Shown here: positions 1 through 8,324 of the stretch, piece by piece
How positions within the stretch are numbered: position 1 is the stretch's first letter
Layout of the letters: each line of letters opens with the position of its first letter
Source of the DNA: Desulfonema magnum
GTDB taxonomy: Bacteria > Desulfobacterota > Desulfobacteria > Desulfobacterales > 4be13
Length of the DNA stretch: 64,000 nucleotides
NCBI RefSeq assembly: GCF_017377395.1
Contig: NZ_CP061800.1
Coordinates: forward strand, 3,927,633 to 3,991,632
Direction: 5' to 3'
Notes under the pieces: model-generated
Databases searched by the model: none
What the model was told of the DNA's origin: nothing
The model's input: only the letters and a program-made list of their open reading frames with translations
Position numbers and translations under genes: made by a program

Positions 1-1
1 C

Positions 2-220
2 GTGGAATACATGGCAGCCAGCGGATACGCAAGTGACCGGGTGAGAATGGAGAAGATTGAGAAACATCCTGACCGGATAGCCAAAATCGCCAAAGTGCAG
101 GCTGCCCAGGCAGAAGCCATCCAAAAAATCCGAATGAGAGAGAACAAGGCCATTGAAGCGTTTAAAGATATGTATGGGATTGATCCTACGGAATCGTCCT
201 TTTTCCATTATGAAGAGTAA
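2..220 (+). CDS. C-terminal part of an unknown helical protein (5' end outside or at window edge)
   Basis: The frame is open from the window edge to a TAA at 218-220. A GTG at position 2 and an ATG at 11 could be starts, but no ribosome binding site is visible, so the gene probably begins upstream. The 72 visible residues are rich in Lys, Glu and Ala and should form a long amphipathic helix (residues 15-55), ending in an aromatic tail SSFFHYEE. I do not recognise the family. It is on the same strand as the AAA+ cluster and lies 114 bp before the next start, so it may be the preceding member of that operon. Confidence 0.5.
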   Translation: MEYMAASGYASDRVRMEKIEKHPDRIAKIAKVQAAQAEAIQKIRMRENKAIEAFKDMYGIDPTESSFFHYEE

Positions 221-334
221 AATCGGGAATCGGGGATTGAGAATTGGAAATTACAAGGAAAAAGGATAAGAAAAGGAAGGACGGCTCTTTCCCTTTCTTA
301 TCTGCTTTCCTTGTACTTTTTTAGGAGAATAATC

Positions 335-1438
335 ATGGAAACAAAAACCGTTTTCAAACCCTTGCAGGGGCAGGATGAATATACCCGTTACTTTAATCAT
401 TTATGCAGTGTTTTCGAAAACATGCTTGAACTTTTCAAAGTCAGGGCAGATAAAAAAGACACACGGCACCATGAGTCTGTGGTGATGTCAGATTTTCTTT
501 CCAAAATGCTTTATACCACAGAGGCGTTAAGAAGAAAATACACATATAATCCGAGCCACACACTCAAAATTGACCTGTCTGATTCTGGTTTGCCAAGTTT
601 TTTCAATGTGAACAACCTGACCACGGATCTGCTGAACAGAGAAAAACGCCTTGAAGAACTGCCCACCATGCAGGCATTAAAGCAGGAACTGCTTGATTTC
701 ATGTTTAAATATAAAACTGAACCAAATGAACTCCTGCGCCGGGCAAGCGAGGGGTCTTATTATAAAATGCTTGATCAGGACAAGCTTTTGCTTACGTTTA
801 CCCCGGGATCGCTCAGAAAGATGAAAAAGGAAAAGAAAAGATTCAGAACCTATACATTTTCATGGGCATGTTATGATTTTGCGACCAACAGGCCCTATAT
901 TCATATCATGATGTTTGATCAGGATACCGCGTCAATCCCTCTGGAAGAACATCGTTTTAATTATACGCAGTTTCTTGAAACTGTTCGGGCCGAAGGATCA
1001 AGAGCGCCCGGTATCGGCATACTTGCGCTGGGCATGGACGGCAGTCTGAAGGATATCCATCCCAAGATAATCAAACGGATATGTGTAGGCCCGATTTGCT
1101 CAAAACATTTTTCCGAGGAACCTGAAAAATTGTGCAGCTTATTAACTCGGAACGGAGAAAATGAAGATGATTTTATCCTGCTGTTTGATGAAGATGTTAT
1201 TCTTTCCAGGGATCAGACAGTATCAAAAAGCGTTTTTTCCTTTGGTCAGGTCAGGGAGACATTTTACATTCCCGAGGCGGACACTGAATGCTACGACCGT
1301 AAAGCATCAAAGATACACAAGCATATGCTGGTGCCTCATCGTGTGTTACAGCATATGGATTTCAAAGGGGATTTCAGGGAATACAGCGATCATGAAATCA
1401 TAACCTATGACAAAGAGGGAGGAATTTATGTCAACTGA
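335..1438 (+). CDS. unknown protein, first full gene of the AAA+/sigma cluster
   Basis: The start is ATG 335, preceded by TTAGGAGAAT at 321-330; a longer reading from TTG 311 lacks a ribosome binding site. The 367-residue product is soluble, with no signal peptide or membrane segment. Residues about 145-215 (GSYYKMLDQDKLLL to IHIMMFDQ) look like a beta-rich domain, and an acidic stretch ENEDDFILLFDEDV lies near residue 290. I cannot assign a family. Its stop overlaps the start of the AAA+ ATPase gene by 11 bp, which suggests translational coupling and a shared function. It could be an adaptor or substrate-binding partner of the ATPase; that is inference from position only. Confidence 0.75.
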   Translation: METKTVFKPLQGQDEYTRYFNHLCSVFENMLELFKVRADKKDTRHHESVVMSDFLSKMLYTTEALRRKYTYNPSHTLKIDLSDSGLPSFFNVNNLTTDLLNREKRLEELPTMQALKQELLDFMFKYKTEPNELLRRASEGSYYKMLDQDKLLLTFTPGSLRKMKKEKKRFRTYTFSWACYDFATNRPYIHIMMFDQDTASIPLEEHRFNYTQFLETVRAEGSRAPGIGILALGMDGSLKDIHPKIIKRICVGPICSKHFSEEPEKLCSLLTRNGENEDDFILLFDEDVILSRDQTVSKSVFSFGQVRETFYIPEADTECYDRKASKIHKHMLVPHRVLQHMDFKGDFREYSDHEIITYDKEGGIYVN

Positions 1439-3389
1439 TACGTCGTCATATCTTCCCATAGATGAAATTCAGCTCGGCAAATTTACGGAAAAGGCGAATT
1501 ATCTTCTGACAAGAGTAAAATGGTCACCCGGAGCCAGCCTGTTCGAGAAAAAGGAAAAAAGCATCAGTAAATGGCGTGAATCCTCTGTCCGGCAGGCGGT
1601 TACCGAAGAACTTTCACTTATTAAGATCGCAAAAATCATCAGCAATGATCCGTTGCTGCTGACTGAATCCGTGAACCATGTGCTGACTGTTCTGCGTCAG
1701 GGACTGAGGATCGGAATGCACATGTCCGCGCTCTATACAAAGTTCTCCGGACTGGAATCGCTTGCCGCCCTGAATGCCAAACGCGGATTATCAGAAAGCC
1801 AGAAAACAGAATTCAGAGAAAAATATCGGACTGCGTCCGCGGTGGGTGTTTTTGCGTCCGCGTATCATGTTGTGTGGGAAATTTGCAAATATCGCACCGA
1901 GGATGTCAGCAGCGTAACCATCCGCTTCGAAGGCGTGCCCGAGATGAATCTGACTTCTCCGGTTCGGGCCTTTGACTGCATGATTTACTATTGTGCGGCT
2001 TATCTGGAAAAATCCGGGGTTGTGCATACGGAACTCGATTTTATCAAAATGACCTTATTGTATTTTGAGGGGATCATTGATGAAATCAAAAACCGTGAGA
2101 CTTCATTTAAGTACTGCGAAACATTTACGGAAAAAAGTTATAAGCTTGTTGGCAGCGACTTCTGCATCACCGGATTCGAGGCGATGACAGAAGCTCACGC
2201 GGCCGGTGTCGAGTTTAACCGCGTGGAACTGAGCCACATCGTGGGAAACCGGGATGCAAAGCATAAGGCGAGGCGTCTGGCGGAACGCCTGCTCTGCTAT
2301 GATAAGGAAACCAAAAGAAATCCCATGCACGACCTCGGAGGCTTGCCCTTCCTGAGAATGGGACATGGAGAACCAGGAACCGGAAAGAGCCTTCAGATTT
2401 CAGCCACGGCCACCATGCTCCATGATTTGTGCGAACTGATCGGTCTGCCTTTTTTGTTCTGGCCCATGCCGGACAATCTGATATCCACGTTTCAGGGCGG
2501 TTCCGGAGAACGCACCATCGAATGGATGAAGCCGCTGAGAGATTCGGGGAAGATCGTGTATGCCCCGGTGGATGACGCGGAGAACAATTTGGAAGATCGT
2601 ACCCGTCAGGGGGTTTCCGCGGGTGTCAGGGAAGTTGTCAGCGTATTCCTGAGAAATACCGAGGGTGCGTATGCGGTGAATCACGGCAATTCAGTCATCG
2701 AACTCTTCACGAACCTGCCGGAGCAGTTGGACAAGGCGGTTCTGTCCCGGATTATGGATCGGTTTTACATCGGCGGGGCTATGACGCGGGAGGATTTTCT
2801 TGATCAGGATTTTCTCTGGTGGAAGCGATTTAAAGCTATTGATCCGGATTTTATCAATTTAACGGATCCGAAGGATTATAAATTTTTAAGCAGACAAAAA
2901 CTCACCAAGAGTATTTCACAGATCTATGAATCCCTTGACAAGCCTTCTGAGGAACGAATCCGGGGTGTTTTTGACAAGGTTTCCCGTAAATACAACCCCA
3001 CTGAACACGACTTTTTCGCACATTTCTTTTATGCTGTCAAACAGGAATACCCGTTTTTTACTTCCCGTGATGTGCGTAATATTCAGGCTGCGGTAAACGA
3101 ACGGATCATGGATTTTGATTTTGATCCTCAGTGGCTCGATGATCCGGCCATGTTTTTTTTAAAAGACTATGACTCTAAAAAACAGATGATCCTCGAGTTA
3201 ATGAAGGAAAACATGAAAGGGCTTTCATTCGCCGAAATTCGCCTTCAGGAGACTGTCCGCTATCTTGACAGCCTTTCAAAAATTGTTTTTGCAGAAGAAG
3301 ACAGAAAACTGAATGAAATGGTTTCCCAAATGCTGCTTCAGGAGAAAGCCATGAGACGGGTGAACAAAAAATTGAAAATTGAAAATTGA
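1428..3389 (+). CDS. AAA+ family ATPase of an uncharacterised cluster
   Basis: The start is ATG 1428 with GAGGGAGGA just upstream; ATG 1407 is in frame but lacks a comparable site. The 653-residue protein has a Walker A motif GHGEPGTGKS near residues 312-321, a Walker B-like strand KIVYAPVDDAENN near 376-388, and a sensor-1/arginine-finger-like segment LFTNLPEQLDKAVLSRIMDRF near 426-446, as in AAA+ proteins. About 300 residues before the ATPase core are not recognisable. The C-terminal residues KKLKIEN and the TGA stop are encoded by an AAAATTG heptamer repeat, so the native C-terminus may have been altered. It overlaps the preceding gene and is probably the motor of this cluster. The substrate is unknown. 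The AAA+ call is firm; the role is not. Confidence 0.85.
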   Translation: MSTDTSSYLPIDEIQLGKFTEKANYLLTRVKWSPGASLFEKKEKSISKWRESSVRQAVTEELSLIKIAKIISNDPLLLTESVNHVLTVLRQGLRIGMHMSALYTKFSGLESLAALNAKRGLSESQKTEFREKYRTASAVGVFASAYHVVWEICKYRTEDVSSVTIRFEGVPEMNLTSPVRAFDCMIYYCAAYLEKSGVVHTELDFIKMTLLYFEGIIDEIKNRETSFKYCETFTEKSYKLVGSDFCITGFEAMTEAHAAGVEFNRVELSHIVGNRDAKHKARRLAERLLCYDKETKRNPMHDLGGLPFLRMGHGEPGTGKSLQISATATMLHDLCELIGLPFLFWPMPDNLISTFQGGSGERTIEWMKPLRDSGKIVYAPVDDAENNLEDRTRQGVSAGVREVVSVFLRNTEGAYAVNHGNSVIELFTNLPEQLDKAVLSRIMDRFYIGGAMTREDFLDQDFLWWKRFKAIDPDFINLTDPKDYKFLSRQKLTKSISQIYESLDKPSEERIRGVFDKVSRKYNPTEHDFFAHFFYAVKQEYPFFTSRDVRNIQAAVNERIMDFDFDPQWLDDPAMFFLKDYDSKKQMILELMKENMKGLSFAEIRLQETVRYLDSLSKIVFAEEDRKLNEMVSQMLLQEKAMRRVNKKLKIEN

Positions 3390-3405
3390 AAATTGAAAAT
3401 TGAAA
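3366..3405 (+). repeat. AAAATTG heptanucleotide tandem repeat (about 5 units)
   Basis: Tandem heptamers AAAATTG run through the stop codon of the AAA+ gene into the intergenic space. The reverse-complement family reappears at 43226-43267. This is one of several heptamer arrays in the window. Confidence 0.9.
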
Positions 3406-3408
3406 AAC

Positions 3409-3489
3409 GTAGGGTGGGTGGAGCGAAGCGTAACCCACCGTTACACCATTTGTAATATGGTGGGTTGCGCTTCGCTCCACCCACCCTAC
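3409..3489. repeat. long near-perfect palindrome (REP-like, GTAGGGTGGGT type)
   Basis: About 31 bp arms beginning GTAGGGTGGGTGGAGCGAAG are inverted around a short AT-rich loop. One half-copy recurs at 19651-19681. Located between the AAA+ gene and the next gene of the cluster, the transcript would form a very stable hairpin that could limit read-through or protect upstream mRNA. Confidence 0.9.
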
Positions 3490-3538
3490 AAAGGCTACAA
3501 AATTTTGAATTTCAAATTACAGAGGAGGGATATGACTG

Positions 3539-4921
3539 ATGGCCGTCACGACTGATAAGTCCGAGCGCCCGCGTTCAGAGACTTCCGAATCAGAACCGCG
3601 TGAACGCGAAACTCCGAAACTTTTTAACGAATATGAGATACATCTCAGGGGAAAGTACGGTACAATGAAAACACTCAGGCAGGAGGGGCTTTTCGGAGAA
3701 GGACTGGTTTCCATAAATACGCCCTTGCTGGTTAATCGCTATAACGCCTGTCTGGAAGACATCGGCATTGAGCCGACTCGCCTCAGGTTTTTTTCTATTG
3801 ACGGCATTGGCTGGAGTCCCGAGGTGGCAGCCGAGAAAAGGGATAATTTTTATCTTTCACATGGCGGAGCAAATCAGTTTGCAATTATCCTGACGCCCAA
3901 ACAGTATAAAAAACCGGTTTATTTTCCGTTTTATTCCTTCACCCGAAATCTGATGAAGAAAATATTTGATGAGTATATGAGGCAGATTGTTGATATCACA
4001 GGGCAGACCGCAATATGGCTCGATATTGATCAGGAGCTTTCTCATTATCTGAACCCTCTTGACCTTCTCATGGTGGACTCGATTGTGGTGCATGTGTTCA
4101 CGGTCAATGATATAATTCAGGCTGCGGAAAAACAGCGTGAATTAACCCGCCGGTTTATGAGTACTGATGACTGGTTTGATTCTGAATTAAGAGGGCAGAT
4201 TATTGAGAGCGCAAAAGCGCACGGAGATCTGAGATTTCGCAGCGTGGTGATTCCCGACATTCCGTTCAATGACACCCGATGTTTTTATACCATGGCATTT
4301 GACGGCATTTATCTTTTCCGGGATGTTCTTCAGCATGAAAAATCCATGCTCATACTGGAGAATGAGGAACTGATAAAGGAATTCGGCGAAGACATGGGAG
4401 GCATATTTTCAGTCTCAGCATCTGTTCTTCCCACACGTCTTATATTTGAGGGGCTGGCGAGATTTGATATGAGATATTATCATAAAAACCCTGATGCGTT
4501 GGATATCAAGCGTGAATGTATGTTTGTGGATATTTTGTCAGAGCATTACCCGGAACTCAGGTATGACAAACTGAATATGGGGCAGAAGAAAAAATTTGTC
4601 CGCCAACTGAAGCATTATCTGCCAAAAGAATTTTTTGAGCTGGAACGCCTGGCAAGACAGATAAGGAGCGGACAAGTGCCGCGTGAGAATCTGTCTTATA
4701 AAATGATAAAAATTTTAATGTATCCGAATCCGGATTTGCCCCTGTCTGTTCAGGACGTTTTATGGCAGCTTATCACCGAGACAGAGCCGCTGGATATTGT
4801 TTCGCTTTATACATATAATAAGAGCAGGTTTTTTTCGCTTTATGAGGAATGGCCCCGGACCAAGAGAAACTGGGCTGTGGAACTGCTCAGATGCCATTAT
4901 GTTCCTCGGATGAGTGAATGA
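3539..4921 (+). CDS. unknown protein of the AAA+/sigma cluster
   Basis: The start is ATG 3539, eight bases after AGAGGAGGGA. An overlapping ATG at 3532 reads only seven codons in another frame. The product has 460 residues. The first 30 are polar and disordered (many Ser, Glu, Arg), then comes a globular alpha/beta region with an aromatic segment KPVYFPFYSFTRNLMKK (about residues 122-138) and a helical C-terminal third. There is no signal peptide or membrane helix. No family was recognised. Codon use and orientation match the AAA+ gene, from which it is separated by a heptamer array and a long palindrome, so I place it in the same module. Confidence 0.75.
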   Translation: MAVTTDKSERPRSETSESEPRERETPKLFNEYEIHLRGKYGTMKTLRQEGLFGEGLVSINTPLLVNRYNACLEDIGIEPTRLRFFSIDGIGWSPEVAAEKRDNFYLSHGGANQFAIILTPKQYKKPVYFPFYSFTRNLMKKIFDEYMRQIVDITGQTAIWLDIDQELSHYLNPLDLLMVDSIVVHVFTVNDIIQAAEKQRELTRRFMSTDDWFDSELRGQIIESAKAHGDLRFRSVVIPDIPFNDTRCFYTMAFDGIYLFRDVLQHEKSMLILENEELIKEFGEDMGGIFSVSASVLPTRLIFEGLARFDMRYYHKNPDALDIKRECMFVDILSEHYPELRYDKLNMGQKKKFVRQLKHYLPKEFFELERLARQIRSGQVPRENLSYKMIKILMYPNPDLPLSVQDVLWQLITETEPLDIVSLYTYNKSRFFSLYEEWPRTKRNWAVELLRCHYVPRMSE

Positions 4922-5118
4922 GAAATTCGTGCAGTGCAACCTGATGAACTTGAAAAATTCGCTAACAACTGGTTATGTCAAACAAAATGAATGTGTTTCA
5001 TTATGTCCGGGCTTTACAGCCCTGACATTGATCCCAACCCATCAGGGAACTCCGAATAAATAATTATATCCCACTCGGGAACATTTGGAACTCCCTTATA
5101 TGCCAAAGGAATAATTTT

Positions 5119-6159
5119 ATGAGGAGCGTTCCCGGAAACTGGCTTGAGACGCCGGATACTCAGCAGATGCTTGCAGGAGTAGCCAGTTCTGTCATGAAGT
5201 ATGTGGTTTCAAAAAGCCTCTCTCCCAGTTTTCTTGGCCAGGATGCCAGGCATTACGACTCAGGCGATGATTTCTCAGAAGATATTCGCTCGGAACTCGT
5301 GCTTTTTATTCTCGAACATCAGTCAGGGATTCAGAAAATATTCACCTCAGGGAACAAAAACTGTCACCAGTACCTCAAAAGAGCCTTTATCAACTACTGG
5401 ATAGAAAAAACCCGAAAGCCGCTGAAAGATCCCCGGCGGTACTTGTATAAACACGCGGCCGATGTACTCAGAGACTCAGAAAAATTTTACACCTTTGCCA
5501 GAAACAACAGGGCATCGGGCTTCAGCATGATAAAAGAATGTATCCCTATACCGCCCCTGTCATCAGAAGACATTCACGAGATAAATTTTCCAGATCATCT
5601 CGTTGCAAGGCTTGAGTATGAATCTGTTAATAAAAAAAACACGCTGCTCATGCTGGCGGCGTATTTCTGGAATCAGATTTCCCAAATGTGGGGAAACAAA
5701 CCTGTCTGTGTTGATCTCAGGGATTTTATCAACTGGATTTGTCTTTATGTCTCTGTAACGCCGCCCATACCTGTGAAGAGACTTACCGGGGGAAAAGACC
5801 CCTGGGAACTCACACCGGAACACTGTCAGAAACCGGATGAAATTTATTTTGATCCCGAACTTGTGAGAAAATGGGCGCGGAATTTTGCCAACCGTCTCAG
5901 CCAAAAAGAAAAAGCAGTCTTTATTTTGCGTCATGAAGATGATCTCAGTTTAAAGGAGATAGCCAGGAGACTCGGATATAAAGGGAGTTCAGGCCCTAAA
6001 TATCCGCTGAACCATGCGGAAAACAAACTAAGGTTCTTTTTACGGGACCTTCCCTGGCTGTCCCCAGATGATCTGAATGAAGAAGCATTCTCGTTATTTC
6101 GGGACACACTGCTTTTAATTTTGAAACTCGAAACTCAGAACTCAAAACTTGAGAACTGA
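5119..6159 (+). CDS. sigma-70-like (ECF-type) transcription factor
   Basis: ATG 5119 follows CCAAAGGAAT. The 346-residue protein has a region-2-like segment at about residues 52-100 (DFSEDIRSELVLFIL, then LKRAFINYWIEKTRK) and a clear region-4 helix-turn-helix near 264-305 (RLSQKEKAVFILRHEDDL, SLKEIARRLGY). Between them lies an unusually long linker of about 160 residues, so it is larger than normal ECF factors. The last residues LKLETQNSKLEN are encoded by degenerate GAACTCA-type heptamers, so the true C-terminus may be altered. The gene 20 bp downstream encodes an anti-sigma-like zinc motif, which supports a sigma/anti-sigma pair. Phage or plasmid sigma-like activators are an alternative. 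Confidence 0.75.
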   Translation: MRSVPGNWLETPDTQQMLAGVASSVMKYVVSKSLSPSFLGQDARHYDSGDDFSEDIRSELVLFILEHQSGIQKIFTSGNKNCHQYLKRAFINYWIEKTRKPLKDPRRYLYKHAADVLRDSEKFYTFARNNRASGFSMIKECIPIPPLSSEDIHEINFPDHLVARLEYESVNKKNTLLMLAAYFWNQISQMWGNKPVCVDLRDFINWICLYVSVTPPIPVKRLTGGKDPWELTPEHCQKPDEIYFDPELVRKWARNFANRLSQKEKAVFILRHEDDLSLKEIARRLGYKGSSGPKYPLNHAENKLRFFLRDLPWLSPDDLNEEAFSLFRDTLLLILKLETQNSKLEN

Positions 6160-6173
6160 GAACTTGAAAAGAG
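6118..6173 (+). repeat. degenerate heptamer repeat (GAAACTC/GAACTCA/GAACTTG)
   Basis: Heptamer-spaced units overlap the end of the sigma-like gene and fill the gap before the next start. They belong to the same CGGAACT-type family as the array inside recC at 10581-10615. Confidence 0.7.
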
Positions 6174-6179
6174 AAAACC

Positions 6180-6830
6180 ATGTACAGCCGAAAATTAGCA
6201 CTGTCTCAGGCCAAACAATATCGTACCTGTCCGCCTCCGTCTGTCGCGGATAATCCGTCTCATAAGAAATATCTGCAACAGCATTTTTCCATTTGCCCTT
6301 ACTGTTCCGGTCTGGTAATGGAAGACGAGAAAAATTGGAGAGGTTTGACCAAAGAAATCCGGAAACTGTTTCCCGCGACGCTTCCGACACCCAGCCTGAA
6401 TAAAATATTGCAAGGTCAGCTTAGGTATATCCGATCTGATTTGGGAAGGTGGCGTGAGGGATATTTTTACAATCCGCCCCTGGTTCTTGTATTGGAAGAT
6501 GTCGGAGAGATTTCAGATGATCTTTGGGTGGCGCAGACGTATCATGATATCTATCTGGCTGGTCCCGGAGACCTGATTTTATCAGCCGAGCAAACAGGGA
6601 CAGATGAACTTTTTGTGGAATGTTGGAACACTTACCGTTTAAATACCAAAGACCTGGACCCGCCTCTAGGACAAATCAGCCTTGATATCATGGAAGCAAT
6701 AGAGATATTGAGAGAAGATTCTGATGCCTATCCGGTCTGGGCATTTCAGACAAAACCTTTGACAAATCATGATGTCCGGATTTATTTTCGGGAACTTGAG
6801 GCTGAGGTGGCCCGTATTTTCTCATTATGA
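6180..6830 (+). CDS. small protein with HxxxCxxC anti-sigma-type zinc motif
   Basis: ATG 6180 lies 20 bp after the sigma-like gene, with a weak AAAAGAG site. The 216-residue protein has an N-terminal Cys (YRTCPPP) followed by HFSICPYC near residues 35-42, which is the H-x3-C-x2-C signature of zinc-binding anti-sigma domains. The rest is a soluble alpha/beta domain (LVLVLEDVGEISDDLWVAQTY, then GPGDLILSAEQ). No transmembrane helix follows, unlike classical membrane anti-sigma factors, so it would be cytosolic. The adjacency to a sigma-like gene supports an anti-sigma or sensor role. The function remains inference. Confidence 0.65.
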   Translation: MYSRKLALSQAKQYRTCPPPSVADNPSHKKYLQQHFSICPYCSGLVMEDEKNWRGLTKEIRKLFPATLPTPSLNKILQGQLRYIRSDLGRWREGYFYNPPLVLVLEDVGEISDDLWVAQTYHDIYLAGPGDLILSAEQTGTDELFVECWNTYRLNTKDLDPPLGQISLDIMEAIEILREDSDAYPVWAFQTKPLTNHDVRIYFRELEAEVARIFSL

Positions 6831-6912
6831 GATGAACTCGCGGGGAATTTTATTTTTGGAAAATTTTTTATTTTCTGATACTTACCACCTACGGACATTT
6901 TGTCAGACCCCA

Positions 6913-7061
6913 TAAGTACCTAATCATAAGTTTTTGATATCTTCCCGAGGAAGAAACCCGGCTTTTTTATCGGAACGATCCGCCGCCCGTGATGGAAAAA
7001 GCCGGGGTTCTCCGCTGTTCACAGAAAAAAGATGTATAAAAATTTTTTGATCGGGTACTTA
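6913..7061. mobile_element. MITE family 1, copy A (TA-flanked, ~150 bp)
   Basis: The element begins TA-AGTACCTAATCATAAG and ends ATCGGGTACT-TA. The interior holds an inverted repeat GAAACCCGGCTTTTT / AAAAAGCCGGGGTTC. Terminal inverted repeats and flanking TA match five other copies in this window (8101, 14348, 25840, 60784, 62052). Confidence 0.9.
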
Positions 7062-7111
7062 CTATCTGATATTTGACACCTTAATCCACTGATATTAAAC
7101 AAGGAGAAAAA

Positions 7112-7714
7112 ATGAAAGCTGAAGATATTTTATCGAGCGAAGACTTTAAAAAATGTGTTGATTTTCATGGTCATATCTGTCCGGGATTGTCCATTGGCTA
7201 CCGGGCGTCCAAAACAGGGCTTGACTGGTTAAAAGAAAACCGGGCCTCGGATGAGGAAATTGTCGCTATTGTGGAAACAGACGCGTGTTGCGCGGACGCT
7301 GTGCAGGTGATGACCGGATGCACATTTGGAAAAGGAAACTTCATATACAAAGACCACGGCAAAATCGTTTTTACGTTTCTAAGCAGACAGTCAGGAAACG
7401 GTGTTCGCATTGCCCTGAAATATGGAGCGTTCAGGCCCGATGACGAACACCTCAGACTGATTGAAAAAAATGTGAATGGCACAGCAACCGATGAAGAACA
7501 GGAGCGATTCCGGGAAATTCACTTTCAAAAGAGCTGCGATATTTTGGAGAAACCTTTGGAATCGCTTTTCACAATAAGTTCCACCAACATCCAAATGCCA
7601 AAAAAGGCGACAATCGAGCCGTCAAAACCCTGCGACCGTTGCGGTGAACCCACAATGGCTTCCAAACTAAGGCAAGTCAATGGTGAGTCTGTGTGCAGGG
7701 ACTGCCTGGACTGA
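7112..7714 (+). CDS. FmdE-family protein with C-terminal zinc ribbon
   Basis: ATG 7112 follows CAAGGAGAAAA. The 200-residue protein starts with the FmdE/FwdE signature CVDFHGHICPGLSIGYRAS (residues 12-30), includes CCADAVQVMTGCTFGKGN (about 57-74), and ends with a four-cysteine zinc ribbon CDRCGEP...CRDCL. The family is named after formylmethanofuran dehydrogenase subunit E but is widespread in sulfate reducers, where its exact reaction is unclear; the conserved His and Cys residues suggest metal binding. It stands alone between two repeat-filled intergenic regions, so it is probably transcribed singly. Confidence 0.9.
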   Translation: MKAEDILSSEDFKKCVDFHGHICPGLSIGYRASKTGLDWLKENRASDEEIVAIVETDACCADAVQVMTGCTFGKGNFIYKDHGKIVFTFLSRQSGNGVRIALKYGAFRPDDEHLRLIEKNVNGTATDEEQERFREIHFQKSCDILEKPLESLFTISSTNIQMPKKATIEPSKPCDRCGEPTMASKLRQVNGESVCRDCLD

Positions 7715-7742
7715 TGTGCTTCGTTGAAAGCCTCGTTCATTT

Positions 7743-8063
7743 CCCTCGTCCCCGTGCTTTGCGTGGGAACGAGAATAACGAGAGTAAAGCGTGGGAACGA
7801 GAGTAAATATTTAAAAAAAGGATTGTATTTGTATTTTCAATGTGATAAGCAAAAACTTAAGTATCCGGATACAAGTTTTCCCAAATTTGCTTATATCGAA
7901 AATTCGCTCTGTGGAATAATTGCCATCGTTCCCCTCGTTCCCACGCAAAGCGTGGGAACAAGAAAACAAGAAATCAGGACGCGAAGCGTCCGGTCTGCAT
8001 TCCCACGCAAAGCATGGGAACGAGTGGAACGAGAGTAGCGTGAGTAGTGTGGGAACGAGATCG
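7743..8063. repeat. cluster of REP-like palindromes CGTTCCCACGCNAAGCGTGGGAACG
   Basis: At least three palindromic units of the type TTCCCACGCAAAGCGTGGGA, some degenerate, occupy the gap between the FmdE gene and recC. A further unit lies at 58483-58513. Reading frames here are artefacts of the repeats. Confidence 0.8.
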
Positions 8064-8100
8064 CCGAAGGTTCTTTTCATCTGCTGATAATATCTGATCA

Positions 8101-8251
8101 TAAGTACCTGAGCAGACGTTTTTTTATATACTTTTTTTCCACGAGCCGAGGAGAAACCCGGCTTTTTCCTCTATCTGAGACGCATCATTCCGAAAAAAAA
8201 GCCGGGTTTCTTCCCCGGGCAGATATTAAAAAACTTATGGTTAGATACTTA
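8101..8251. mobile_element. MITE family 1, copy B (inverted orientation)
   Basis: Starts TA-AGTACCTGAGCAGACG and ends TATGGTTAGATACT-TA, with the same internal CCCGGCTTTTT hairpin arms. It lies directly upstream of recC and may separate it from its original promoter. Confidence 0.88.
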
Positions 8252-8324
8252 TATTGAGTTTGAGGGGTAAATGCGTCCCGCTTTAGCCTGATACCCGTAC
8301 CAAGAGGATAAACAGAGAAATCTC

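Noticed and set aside
7724..8038. Reading frame between the FmdE-type gene and recC
   Set aside because: Made of REP-like palindromes CGTTCCCACGC; no start signal or family.
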